A DNA stretch of 5,201 nucleotides from an uncultured Clostridia bacterium (GCA_947567585.1 CANONE010000140.1:1-5201), one strand, 5' to 3'; shown: positions 1 to 5,201, counted from the stretch's first letter. Numbers and translations: made by a program. Notes: generated by a model from the sequence alone, not told the origin.

Positions 1-63
1 CTTTGTCAAGTAACCGAAAAGGCCGGAGGAATTCTGCTCCAAGGGTCTTTTATTCCACGCCAC
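1..63 (-). CDS. Possible 5' end of a further downstream gene (partial, runs off the window)
   Basis: An open minus-strand frame begins at a GTG (61-63) and runs without a stop to the window edge, giving 21 residues that start V/M-A-W-N-K-R-P-L-E-Q and end G-L-F-G-Y-L-T-K. It lies 40 bases after the permease stop, where a third transporter gene would be expected. The same frame stays open upstream into the permease 3' end, so the true start is uncertain, and the GTG has no clear Shine-Dalgarno. Other frames on both strands are also open over this short stretch. A basic, polar N-terminus would fit the cytoplasmic start of a membrane-anchored accessory protein such as often follows ABC-2 permeases, but that is inference only. 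No family can be assigned. Confidence 0.28.
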   Translation of the reverse strand, partial: MAWNKRPLEQNSSGLFGYLTK

Positions 64-67
64 TGTG

Positions 68-87
68 GGGACGCCCAGGACTGTCCC
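68..87. repeat. Short inverted repeat after the permease gene
   Basis: GGGAC (68-72) and GTCCC (83-87) are perfect inverted arms of 5 bp around a 10-base loop. A TTTT run follows on the plus strand only. For the leftward transcript of the permease operon there is no U-tract, so this is not a convincing terminator for that operon. As a plus-strand terminator it would serve no gene that I can identify here. It may be chance. Confidence 0.2.
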
Positions 88-103
88 TTTTAATGCCGCG
101 GAT

Positions 104-967
104 TCATTCGTTATGAGACAGGAGTCTTTCAGCTGTAAATCCCCGGGAAGCCGCGTTGAAAAGGATGATGTCCGCGCCGGCCAACACAATGGCAATCAGT
201 ACAAGCACCAGGAAATTCAGCCGGAAAACGCCGGTAAACTGGGCCAGATACAGAAGCGCTACCGGCAAAATCAGATACCCCATGGTTTGCAGCGATTCGC
301 CGGTGCTGTGGACGCGGTTGATGATCAGCCCCACAAAAACCACAGAAAAGAGAGAAAGGGCCGGCGCAAGGAGCAGGGCTAGGGCCAGCCAGTCCAGGCT
401 GAAAAAGAGCGGGACGCCGGCAAAAATCTCAAAAATCATTTCCGTGATGGAGAAAGCCACAAAAGAGGCCCCGGTAATCAGCACGGAAAGCACTGTGCAT
501 CCGGTTACCTTGGCATTAAAAACAGCCTTCACGTCCAGAGAGGTCAGCAGTAGCGTCTCAAAGGTGCCGGTCTCCCTTTCAGAAACAAAGGCGCAGCTGG
601 CGGAAACAGCCGCCGTCAGAATAGGCACACACAAAAACAGCAGCGGGCATAAAAGTTCTGTAAAGGCCACCAGCCAGCCCTGGCGGTAGTCTAGGCCGGC
701 CGTGTAATCGGGCAGAATGCGCAACAAGGCCCGGGGCAGCCCCGCGCCCGCCTCTATAGGCAGCAGGGAAATAGCGGCAAAATACACAGCCGGAATCCCT
801 ACCGTTAAGGTTAAGGGCAGCAGCATTAGCAGAGCCCGCAGGCCCTTTTGGGCCCAAATGGTTCCCATATCCTTTTTTACCAGCAAAACGTCCGCAGAAG
901 AAAAAGCCCGCCGCTTTTCTCCCCGTTGGCTTCGCTGGGCCTGCCTTTTATTCGCCTGCCGTGTCAT
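104..967 (-). CDS. ABC-2 type transporter permease
   Basis: This 287-residue protein is the membrane subunit of an ABC transporter and should pair with the ATPase encoded immediately upstream. A strongly basic cytoplasmic N-terminus (residues 1-20, seven Arg/Lys) is followed by about six hydrophobic segments near 44-68, 98-125, 154-180, 190-215, 229-247 and 250-271. Right after the second segment is ERETGTFETLL (130-140), which matches the E-x-x-x-G-T-x-E-x-L-L element of ABC-2/NatB-like permeases, thought to contact the ATPase. The segment VKKDMGTIWAQKG (30-42), just before the first helix, is also typical. The ATG at 967 is preceded by GGGGGAGAG about 4 bases away and lies 20 bases inside the ATPase frame, which suggests translational coupling. 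ABC-2 permeases are usually exporters, but the substrate cannot be read from sequence. Length and topology look complete, with no frameshift visible. Confidence 0.9.
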   Translation of the reverse strand: MTRQANKRQAQRSQRGEKRRAFSSADVLLVKKDMGTIWAQKGLRALLMLLPLTLTVGIPAVYFAAISLLPIEAGAGLPRALLRILPDYTAGLDYRQGWLVAFTELLCPLLFLCVPILTAAVSASCAFVSERETGTFETLLLTSLDVKAVFNAKVTGCTVLSVLITGASFVAFSITEMIFEIFAGVPLFFSLDWLALALLLAPALSLFSVVFVGLIINRVHSTGESLQTMGYLILPVALLYLAQFTGVFRLNFLVLVLIAIVLAGADIILFNAASRGFTAERLLSHNE

Positions 968-1889
968 AGCTCTCCCCCCTTCTCCGGCCCCCCTCTAGAT
1001 AAGCCTGATAGATTTCTTCCAGGCCGGGGCGGATCACCCGGGCTTCCAGCAGGCGGGCCCCGCCCTCCACCGCTTTGGCAATCAACGCAGGCATTTCCTC
1101 TTCTGACTGGATGCCCTTTTCCCAGCGCCCATCGCAAAGCTGGAACCCCTCTGGCACAGGCTGCCCGGGAACCGGCCGCAGCGCCGCCCGCAGGCGCATG
1201 CCGCTTCCCACGCGCAGAGACTCGAAGCTCCCCCGGGCCAGGAGAATTCCCTCATGCAGCAGGGCAAAGGAATCGCAGATGCTCTGGGTGTAATTCATAT
1301 TTTGCGAACACATCAGCAGAGCGACGCCCTCCTCCCGAAGCTCCAGCAGCAGCGCCCGAACCAGCTCGGCGGTCTCCCTGTCCATCCCGGCCCCCTGCTC
1401 GTCAAAAAGCAAAACCCTTGGCCGGTGAATTAGCGCCCGGACCAGCCCCGCCCGCAGCAGCACTCCTGTAGACAAGGCGCCAGGCCGTTTATCCCGTTCC
1501 TCCCAAATATTCAGCTTGTGGAATAAAAGGGAGATGCGCTCAATGGCGTCGTTTTCCGGCACATGATGCATGCCCGCGAAGAACCGCAGGTTCTCCCAAA
1601 GGCTCATGGTGTCATACAGCTTGGCGCTGTGAAGCACCACACCGGTCATGCTGTGGACCCGGGCCGTCTCAAAGGCCGGGGAAAGCCCCAGCACGCTGCA
1701 CTCCCCGGAGCTGGGCCTGCGCAGGCCGGCCAGTAAGCGCACCAGAGTGGTTTTTCCCGCCCGCTCTGCGCCCACACAGGCCAGGGCCCCACCCTCCGGC
1801 ACCTTTAGGTTAATGCCCTGCAGCGCGGGCTTCCCTCCCGGCTTTCGGGCATACTGCTTGGTCAAATCAAAAGCCGCTATGGCGTCCAT
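948..1889 (-). CDS. ABC transporter ATP-binding protein with divergent catalytic motifs
   Basis: This is the nucleotide-binding subunit (313 residues) of the ABC-2 transporter whose permease gene overlaps its 3' end. The fold is complete in order: Walker A G40-AERAG-K46-T47, Q-loop region VVLHSAKLYD (84-93), signature LSTGV (139-143), Walker B VLLFDE (159-164), D-loop GAGMD (166-170) and H-switch region LLMCSQNM (191-198). A C-terminal extension of about 90 residues (from ~222) is typical of this exporter class. Several near-invariant positions are changed: the usual NG of GPNGAGKT is ER, the Q-loop Gln is His87, LSGGQ is LSTGV, the Pro after Walker B is Gln165, and the switch His is Gln196. 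Walker A Lys46, Asp163 and Glu164 remain. ATP binding is therefore likely, while hydrolysis may be slow or may need a partner. The start at 1889 is supported by GGGAGGA (1896-1902) 6 bases upstream. Calling it a degenerate ATPase is inference; its ABC family membership is not in doubt. Confidence 0.92.
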   Translation of the reverse strand: MDAIAAFDLTKQYARKPGGKPALQGINLKVPEGGALACVGAERAGKTTLVRLLAGLRRPSSGECSVLGLSPAFETARVHSMTGVVLHSAKLYDTMSLWENLRFFAGMHHVPENDAIERISLLFHKLNIWEERDKRPGALSTGVLLRAGLVRALIHRPRVLLFDEQGAGMDRETAELVRALLLELREEGVALLMCSQNMNYTQSICDSFALLHEGILLARGSFESLRVGSGMRLRAALRPVPGQPVPEGFQLCDGRWEKGIQSEEEMPALIAKAVEGGARLLEARVIRPGLEEIYQAYLEGGRRRGESYDTAGE

Positions 1890-1895
1890 AAACCG

Positions 1896-1902
1896 TCCTC
1901 CC
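1896..1902 (-). promoter_or_regulatory. Ribosome binding site of the ABC ATPase gene
   Basis: GGGAGGA lies 6 bases upstream of the ATG at 1889, a near-perfect Shine-Dalgarno that fixes this start. The 67-base gap back to the HD gene stop shows no promoter-like pair and no hairpin with a T-run, so the ATPase is probably read from the same transcript as the upstream genes. Confidence 0.75.
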
Positions 1903-1956
1903 TTCTAAAAGTAAAAGCAAGCCGTCCACACCGCCCGGCTGTCCGCCCGCTAAGCC

Positions 1957-2541
1957 TCACCGCGCCTCCGAGGTTCCATGCTCCCAGAGGTATGTAGCCT
2001 CCAAATCCGCCAGGTGCAGCTTGACAGCCAGGGGGTAGCGGTCATAGGCCACGCTGATGGCAAAGCTGCCGCCCTTGACAGCCTCGTCAAAGCCTCCCAT
2101 ATGCCAGCGGATGGCCATGGCCTCGGCGGGCTTCAGCCGCAAAAAGCGCTCAATTAAATAAACCGATTTCTCCCCGTGTCCATAGGGGAAAGCATCCTCC
2201 ACCGCGTAAAAGGGCCGCTTCTCCCACTGGCCGGTTTCCTCGTTCTTCACGTTCCGGGTAGAGGTCTTATAAAATTGCGCCTTACATACATCATGGAGCA
2301 GGCCGCATAGGGCAAAGCTCTCTTCGCTGTCCCCTTCCTCGAAGTATTTCTTCCGCAGCACCCGGTAAACGTTCAAGCTGTGCATCACCAGCCCGTGCTC
2401 ACAGGCACAGTGGAACTTTGTGCTGGCCGGGGCGGTAAAGAAGTCGGTGCCGGCCAGCCAAGCCAGCAGCCGGTCACCGCCCTCTCTGGTTACATGGGCC
2501 TGAAAAAGGCTGGAAAATTCGGATTGATAATTTGGATCCAT
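1957..2541 (-). CDS. HD-domain phosphohydrolase family protein
   Basis: This is a soluble, cytoplasmic 194-residue protein made almost entirely of one HD domain, the metal-dependent phosphohydrolase fold used on nucleotides and phosphodiesters. Visible candidate metal ligands are His54 (GLVMHSLNVYRVL), the His83-Asp84 pair (LLHDVCK), His122 (GHGEKS), His147 (IRWHMGG) and Asp179 (LADLEAT). The spacing resembles compact Bacillota HD proteins and the HD part of YhaM-like exonucleases, but there is no OB-fold nucleic-acid-binding domain in front, so RNA or DNA cleavage should not be assumed. The ATG at 2541 is chosen because AGGAAG (2550-2555) sits 8 bases upstream. An in-frame ATG at 2580 would add 13 residues but has only a poorly placed AGAGG almost touching it. 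The gene follows yitT by 42 bases and precedes the ABC ATPase by 67. The substrate is unknown, and the HD assignment is firm. Confidence 0.88.
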   Translation of the reverse strand: MDPNYQSEFSSLFQAHVTREGGDRLLAWLAGTDFFTAPASTKFHCACEHGLVMHSLNVYRVLRKKYFEEGDSEESFALCGLLHDVCKAQFYKTSTRNVKNEETGQWEKRPFYAVEDAFPYGHGEKSVYLIERFLRLKPAEAMAIRWHMGGFDEAVKGGSFAISVAYDRYPLAVKLHLADLEATYLWEHGTSEAR

Positions 2542-2549
2542 ACTGGCTT

Positions 2550-2555
2550 CTTCCT
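2550..2555 (-). promoter_or_regulatory. Ribosome binding site that decides the HD gene start
   Basis: AGGAAG lies 8 bases before the ATG at 2541. It falls inside the longer reading frame that begins at 2580, so it favours the shorter protein starting M-D-P-N-Y-Q. Confidence 0.6.
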
Positions 2556-2583
2556 TTCCAGGGCTCCAGGGCCGGCTCATCCT

Positions 2584-3486
2584 CTAGATCGAGCGGAAGC
2601 CCTTGCCGATAATTTCGCTGGTATTGGTAATGAACATAAAGCATTGGGGGTCCAGCGCCCGGCACTTCTGGCGCAGGCGCACCGCTTCTCCCCGGCGGCA
2701 GGCAATCAAGATCACCTTCCGCCCCGCGTGGGAGTAAGCACCCATGGCGTCTATGACGGTAGAGCTGTGGTTCAGCTCATGGATAATATATTCATTAATC
2801 TCCTGGGGCTTTGAAGTGACAATGGCAAAGAATTTGCACAGATTGATGCTTTCAATGACAGAGTCCACCACAAATGCTTTGAGGAACAGCCCCAGCAGGG
2901 AGAAAAGTCCGGTCTGCATCCCAAAGAGAAGGCAGGAAGAGAGGGCGATTAACCCGTCGCTGGCCAGCAGGGCTTTGCCGATATCCTGCATGCCGGTGTA
3001 CTTTTTCAGAATCATCGCCACAATGTCCGTGCCCCCGCTGGAAGCATCGTTGTTAAACAGCAGCGCCGAGCCCACCGCCGGCAGCATAATAGCAAAGCAT
3101 AGCTCCAGCAGCGGCTGGTCGGTAAAAGGACGGGCCATGGGATAAATCCTCTCCAGCAGCCAGGTTTCAAAGGAAAACATCAGGCTGCAATAGGTGGTCC
3201 AAAAGCCAAAATCCCGGCTGAGAAACACAAAGCCAATGACCAAAAGCGCAATGTTAATCACGGACATCATGGTGGCCGGAGACAGGCTGGGAATAACCCT
3301 ACCCAAAATAATGGCTAGGCCGCTGACGCCCCCTGTGCTGAAATTGTTGGGAAACTTAAAAAAGTATACCCCAACGGACAGCAGCAGCACTCCCAGGTTA
3401 ATGGTCAAAAACTTCTGCATATTGTTTTTGATCATTCCGGGCAGCATTCCTGGAAGCGCCACCTCTTTCTGACTTTCCTCATCCAT
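2584..3486 (-). CDS. YitT family membrane protein with C-terminal DUF2179 domain
   Basis: This 300-residue protein is an integral membrane protein of the YitT family, widespread and often multi-copy in Bacillota, with no settled function. The N-terminal two thirds carries about five hydrophobic segments (near 25-43, 52-64, 70-90, 128-145, 175-205). They include the family's Gly-rich motifs PNNFSTGGVSGLA (46-58) and NDASSGGTDIVAMIL (146-160). The last ~80 residues form the soluble DUF2179 domain: INEYIIHELNHSSTVIDAMG (230-249), then AYSHAGRKVIL, a basic-acidic RRGE, DPQCFMFI and EIIGKGF near the end. Length is normal for the family (~280-300). The ATG at 3486 is preferred over a TTG at 3501 because GGAGG (3495-3499) sits 8 bases before the ATG and overlaps the TTG. 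A good promoter lies about 50-80 bases upstream, so this is probably the first gene of the operon. A transport role is sometimes suggested for the family, but nothing here identifies a substrate. Confidence 0.93.
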   Translation of the reverse strand: MDEESQKEVALPGMLPGMIKNNMQKFLTINLGVLLLSVGVYFFKFPNNFSTGGVSGLAIILGRVIPSLSPATMMSVINIALLVIGFVFLSRDFGFWTTYCSLMFSFETWLLERIYPMARPFTDQPLLELCFAIMLPAVGSALLFNNDASSGGTDIVAMILKKYTGMQDIGKALLASDGLIALSSCLLFGMQTGLFSLLGLFLKAFVVDSVIESINLCKFFAIVTSKPQEINEYIIHELNHSSTVIDAMGAYSHAGRKVILIACRRGEAVRLRQKCRALDPQCFMFITNTSEIIGKGFRSI

Positions 3487-3494
3487 TCCTCTTT

Positions 3495-3499
3495 CCTCC
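3495..3499 (-). promoter_or_regulatory. Ribosome binding site that decides the yitT-family gene start
   Basis: GGAGG stands 8 bases before the ATG at 3486. Because it overlaps an in-frame TTG at 3501, that TTG cannot be the efficient start. Confidence 0.75.
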
Positions 3500-3537
3500 A
3501 ATCAAATTCTCTTGGGTATCATTCCCTTGACCACACG

Positions 3538-3566
3538 ATTTTACCACCCTTTCCGTCATTTTACAA
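3538..3566 (-). promoter_or_regulatory. Housekeeping-sigma promoter with extended -10 for the yitT-HD-ABC operon
   Basis: Read on the minus strand, TTGTAA (3561-3566, 4 of 6 against TTGACA) and TAAAAT (3538-3543, 5 of 6 against TATAAT) are separated by exactly 17 bases. The -10 is preceded by TGG, giving the extended TGn element common in Gram-positive promoters. Transcription would start near 3530, leaving a ~45-base leader before the yitT-family ATG with no obvious riboswitch or attenuator in it. No operator-like repeat is evident. The call is made by pattern, not measured. Confidence 0.65.
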
Positions 3567-3588
3567 GCCATTTTCCTCAAAAACTTTT

Positions 3589-3663
3589 CTACTGCGCGTA
3601 GGCCGCTTTCCCTCGCTGAATCTTTACGGCTTCCTTCCGCAAGAGAGTCTCAGCCTTACTCAT
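3589..3663 (-). CDS. Doubtful 24-residue micro-ORF
   Basis: An ATG at 3661-3663 opens 24 codons starting M-S-K-A-E-T-L-L-R-K and ending at a TAG (3589-3591). Its start overlaps the stop of the preceding micro-ORF in the arrangement ATGAGTAA, which would permit coupled translation. The predicted peptide is basic and could be helical. There is no usable ribosome binding site of its own; the nearest AGGA touches the ATG. It may be a gene fragment or chance, and no family is recognisable. Confidence 0.15.
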   Translation of the reverse strand: MSKAETLLRKEAVKIQRGKAAYAQ

Positions 3664-3757
3664 TCCTAAGAAGCCATAGGCCGTGAGCCGGGAGCGCCGT
3701 TTTCTGACTGGGACCGCAAGCCTTTATCAGCGTCCCTCCCATTTTGCTCTGCTCCAT
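3656..3757 (-). CDS. Candidate 33-residue small ORF just after the glycerate kinase
   Basis: An ATG at 3755-3757 has a strong Shine-Dalgarno, GGAGGA (3762-3767), 4 bases upstream and begins 20 bases after the kinase stop. That is where a co-transcribed small gene would lie. The peptide starts M-E-Q-S-K-M-G-G-T-L-I-K and ends at a TAA (3656-3658). The same frame is open upstream to 3832, inside the kinase 3' end, where it reads FREFLADEPLLEELMEQ with codon choice like the neighbouring genes. It could therefore be the truncated 3' end of a lost gene rather than a small protein. I recognise no family, and the C-terminal half (after about residue 12) looks less protein-like. Confidence 0.25.
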   Translation of the reverse strand: MEQSKMGGTLIKACGPSQKTALPAHGLWLLRNE

Positions 3758-3776
3758 TAGTTCCTCCAGGAGCGGC

Positions 3777-5096
3777 TCATCTGCCAGAAACTCCCGGAAA
3801 GCAAATAGACTGGCAGTTTTTACGCAGCAAAGCTACGGCTACGTCGTTTACATTTGTGCCGGTTGGGCCGGTGACGATAAGACCATTCGCCGCTTTCAGC
3901 CCGTGATAAGCGTCGTTGTTCCTGAGAATGGCATAAAGGTCCATGCCTTTTTCCTTTAGGACGGCCATGGTATCGCCGTCCACATACCCTCCGGCGGCGT
4001 CGGTGGGGCCGTCGGTGCCGTCGCTGCCCAGGGAGAACAGCGCCGCCCCACTGAGCCCGGCTATCCCCGGGGCGGCCGCCAGGGCCAACTCCTGATTCCG
4101 GCCCCCAAGACCGCTGCCTGTAAGGCGGACTACAGTTTCACCTCCGGCAATAAACGCCAGATCCTCCCCGCAGCCGGCGTGGCTTTGAAGGATGGCCGCC
4201 AGGAAGCGCCCGGCCTCACGGGCCTCGCAGCTCAGGCGGTCGGTGAGGAGGACGGGCCTGTATCCCAGGCCCTCGCAGGACTTCCCGGCAGCGGCGCAAA
4301 GCTGGCGCACACTGCCGGTGATTTTTGTTTCGACGTTATTAAGTGTCTTGGGGGTCTCCTTTTCCAGCAGCTTCCAAGCGGCGGGGGAGAGGGAGAGGGC
4401 GTATTTTTCAGCGACGGCCAGGGCTTGGGCGCAGGTGGAGGAGTCCGGGCAGGCCGGACCGCTGGCAATCATGTCCAGAGGGTCGCCGATAATATCACTG
4501 AGCACGATGCTGAAAACCCTCGCCGGCGCGCAGGCCAAGGCAAAACGCCCGCCCTTTACCGCTGAAAGCCGCTTGCGTATCGTGTTTATCTCCGTGATAT
4601 CCGCGCCGCAGGCCAGCAGCTGTCCGGTGACATCCATAAGCTCCTCTCCCGGTATAAGGGGGCTCTCCAGCAGTGAGCTTCCCCCGCCGGAGAGTAGAAA
4701 TAGCACATTATCCTCCTCAGAGAGTCCGCTGACCAGCTCCAGAGCCGCTCGTGTGGCGGCGAAGCTGCCGCTGTCGGGTATTGGGTGTCCGGCCTCAAGG
4801 CAGCTTATGCCGGGTATTTCGCCCATGACATGTCCATACTTGGTAATAACCACTCCGGCGTCCACCCGGCCAAGGGCCTCTACGGCGGCCTTCGCCATCT
4901 GCCAGGCGGCCTTGCCTGCGGATACCAGCAGTATGCGGCCCGCCCCCGGAGAAAAGTCCTTTAACGCCCGCAATACCGCCTGGTCCGGGAGAACCGCCTT
5001 CAGACTCTCCTGGATTATCCTGTCCGCGTCCTTGCGCAGCGCCAGGTTCCTTTCACACGCCTCCCCCATGCTTATACCGCCCAGTCCTACCTTCAT
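3777..5096 (-). CDS. gckA: Glycerate 2-kinase (DUF4147/MOFRL family)
   Basis: This cytoplasmic enzyme of 439 residues transfers phosphate from ATP to D-glycerate, giving 2-phosphoglycerate, and so feeds glycerate from sugar-acid, serine or glyoxylate routes into lower glycolysis. Family motifs appear in order: SAGKAAWQMA (59-68), EAGHPIPD (101-108), FLLSGGGSSLLESP (133-146), INTIRKRLSAVKGGR (170-184), VLSDIIGDPLDMIASGP (198-214). The C-terminal MOFRL part has GGETVVRLTGSGLGGRNQEL (318-337), GSDGTDGPTDAAGGYVDG (357-374) and TGPTGTNVNDVAVAL (409-423). All the expected blocks are present, so the enzyme should be active. The ATG at 5096 is backed by AAAGGAAG (5103-5110) 6 bases upstream; an in-frame ATG ten codons later is possible. 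Homologues normally end just after the GTNVND block, so the last ~18 residues here are atypical. The family is distinct from GlxK/GarK-type kinases. The symbol follows the family name for glycerate 2-kinase and is not proof of orthology. Confidence 0.94.
   Translation of the reverse strand: MKVGLGGISMGEACERNLALRKDADRIIQESLKAVLPDQAVLRALKDFSPGAGRILLVSAGKAAWQMAKAAVEALGRVDAGVVITKYGHVMGEIPGISCLEAGHPIPDSGSFAATRAALELVSGLSEEDNVLFLLSGGGSSLLESPLIPGEELMDVTGQLLACGADITEINTIRKRLSAVKGGRFALACAPARVFSIVLSDIIGDPLDMIASGPACPDSSTCAQALAVAEKYALSLSPAAWKLLEKETPKTLNNVETKITGSVRQLCAAAGKSCEGLGYRPVLLTDRLSCEAREAGRFLAAILQSHAGCGEDLAFIAGGETVVRLTGSGLGGRNQELALAAAPGIAGLSGAALFSLGSDGTDGPTDAAGGYVDGDTMAVLKEKGMDLYAILRNNDAYHGLKAANGLIVTGPTGTNVNDVAVALLRKNCQSICFPGVSGR
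3781..3816. repeat. 7-bp inverted repeat spanning the kinase's atypical 3' tail
   Basis: CTGCCAG (3781-3787) and CTGGCAG (3810-3816) are perfect inverted arms around a 22-base loop. On the plus strand five T residues follow at 3817-3821, giving a terminator-like outline against rightward or antisense transcription. For the kinase transcript the hairpin has no U-tract after it. The loop is long for an intrinsic terminator, so the function is uncertain. Confidence 0.3.
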
Positions 5097-5102
5097 TTAA
5101 AT

Positions 5103-5110
5103 CTTCCTTT
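5103..5110 (-). promoter_or_regulatory. Ribosome binding site of the glycerate kinase gene
   Basis: AAAGGAAG lies 6 bases before the ATG at 5096 and supports that start over the internal ATG ten codons downstream, which has no comparable site. Confidence 0.65.
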
Positions 5111-5201
5111 CTAAAATAGTTTCTTTAACTTATTAGGTTGGAAAACCTGTGAAACGATCTCCGCCGCCCTTAAAAAATATTTTAATTTTTTCGCATCCTC
5201 T
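5111..5201 (-). promoter_or_regulatory. AT-rich leader/promoter region upstream of the glycerate kinase
   Basis: No gene is seen here. The stretch holds a dense A/T tract (5170-5191), including the inverted arms TTAAAA/TTTTAA (5170-5175 and 5180-5185). Nearer the gene is a small hairpin, AGGTT (5135-5139) with AACCT (5144-5148) around a 4-base loop. These could be an UP-like promoter element and an operator, and the position just before the kinase fits. I could not find a -35/-10 pair with good spacing, so the promoter itself is not placed. Confidence 0.3.

Noticed and set aside
848..1471. A 207-codon plus-strand open frame across the ATPase and permease junction
   Set aside because: It is extremely rich in Pro, Ala and Arg, as expected from reading GC-rich coding DNA on the wrong strand. 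It has no recognisable motif, and both minus-strand genes here are certain.
2542..2580. An upstream ATG (2580) that would lengthen the HD protein by 13 residues
   Set aside because: The only purine-rich site, AGAGG, almost touches that ATG, while a well-placed AGGAAG precedes the ATG at 2541. The extra residues are not part of the HD fold.
3487..3501. A TTG start at 3501 for the YitT-family protein
   Set aside because: The TTG is overlapped by the GGAGG that serves the ATG at 3486, so it would have no ribosome binding site of its own.
3487..3537. A riboswitch or attenuator in the yitT leader
   Set aside because: The predicted leader is only about 45 bases, without a stable hairpin or any recognisable aptamer core.
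3567..3776. An intrinsic terminator after the glycerate kinase
   Set aside because: I looked for a GC-rich hairpin followed by T residues on the minus strand and found only weak 4-5 bp pairings without a U-tract. Read-through toward yitT therefore cannot be excluded.
4192..5100. A 302-codon open frame on the plus strand opposite the glycerate kinase
   Set aside because: It is the antisense shadow of a gene with all its family motifs intact. Its translation is Ser/Ala/Arg/Pro-rich low-complexity sequence with no domain.
1..5201. CRISPR array, transposon ends, tRNA/rRNA or phage genes
   Set aside because: No regularly spaced repeats, transposase-like or integrase-like frames, or RNA-gene signatures were found by reading both strands.

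Overview
The window looks like chromosomal DNA from an anaerobic Bacillota, probably a Clostridia/Oscillospiraceae-type gut bacterium. That placement is an inference from three things: GC-rich genes with AT-rich promoter and leader segments, strong purine-rich Shine-Dalgarno sites ahead of most genes, and the families present (YitT/DUF2179 membrane protein, single-HD-domain hydrolase, MOFRL-type glycerate kinase, ABC-2 exporter). No RNA gene, insertion sequence, CRISPR array, integrase or phage gene is visible.

Every convincing gene lies on the minus strand, so transcription runs from high to low coordinates. From right to left: an AT-rich leader (5097-5201); a complete glycerate 2-kinase (3777-5096); a roughly 290-base spacer with two doubtful micro-ORFs (3589-3757) and a good extended -10 promoter (3538-3566); a YitT-family membrane protein (2584-3486); an HD-domain hydrolase (1957-2541); an ABC-transporter ATPase (948-1889) whose reading frame overlaps that of its ABC-2 permease (104-967) by 20 bases; and, at the left edge, a possible start of one more gene (1-63).

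From yitT to the permease the gaps are 42, 67 and -20 bases, with no visible terminator or second promoter, so these four genes are probably one operon driven from 3538-3566. The ATPase and permease should form one membrane complex, most likely an exporter of unknown substrate. The HD protein is soluble, the YitT protein is membrane-bound, and neither has an obvious biochemical link to the transporter. The kinase, which makes 2-phosphoglycerate from glycerate, appears to belong to a separate upstream unit that may read through into the yitT operon, since no clear terminator follows it.

Two things deserve a second look. First, the ABC ATPase keeps its Walker A lysine and Walker B acidic pair but is altered at the Walker A Asn-Gly, the Q-loop, the signature motif and the H-switch together. 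Second, the last ~18 codons of the kinase fall outside the family's conserved end and have poor codon use, while a different frame across the same DNA reads as better coding sequence and continues into a 33-codon micro-ORF with its own strong ribosome binding site. Otherwise the window is ordinary core or accessory metabolism, and I see no clear evidence of a new defence or mobile system.
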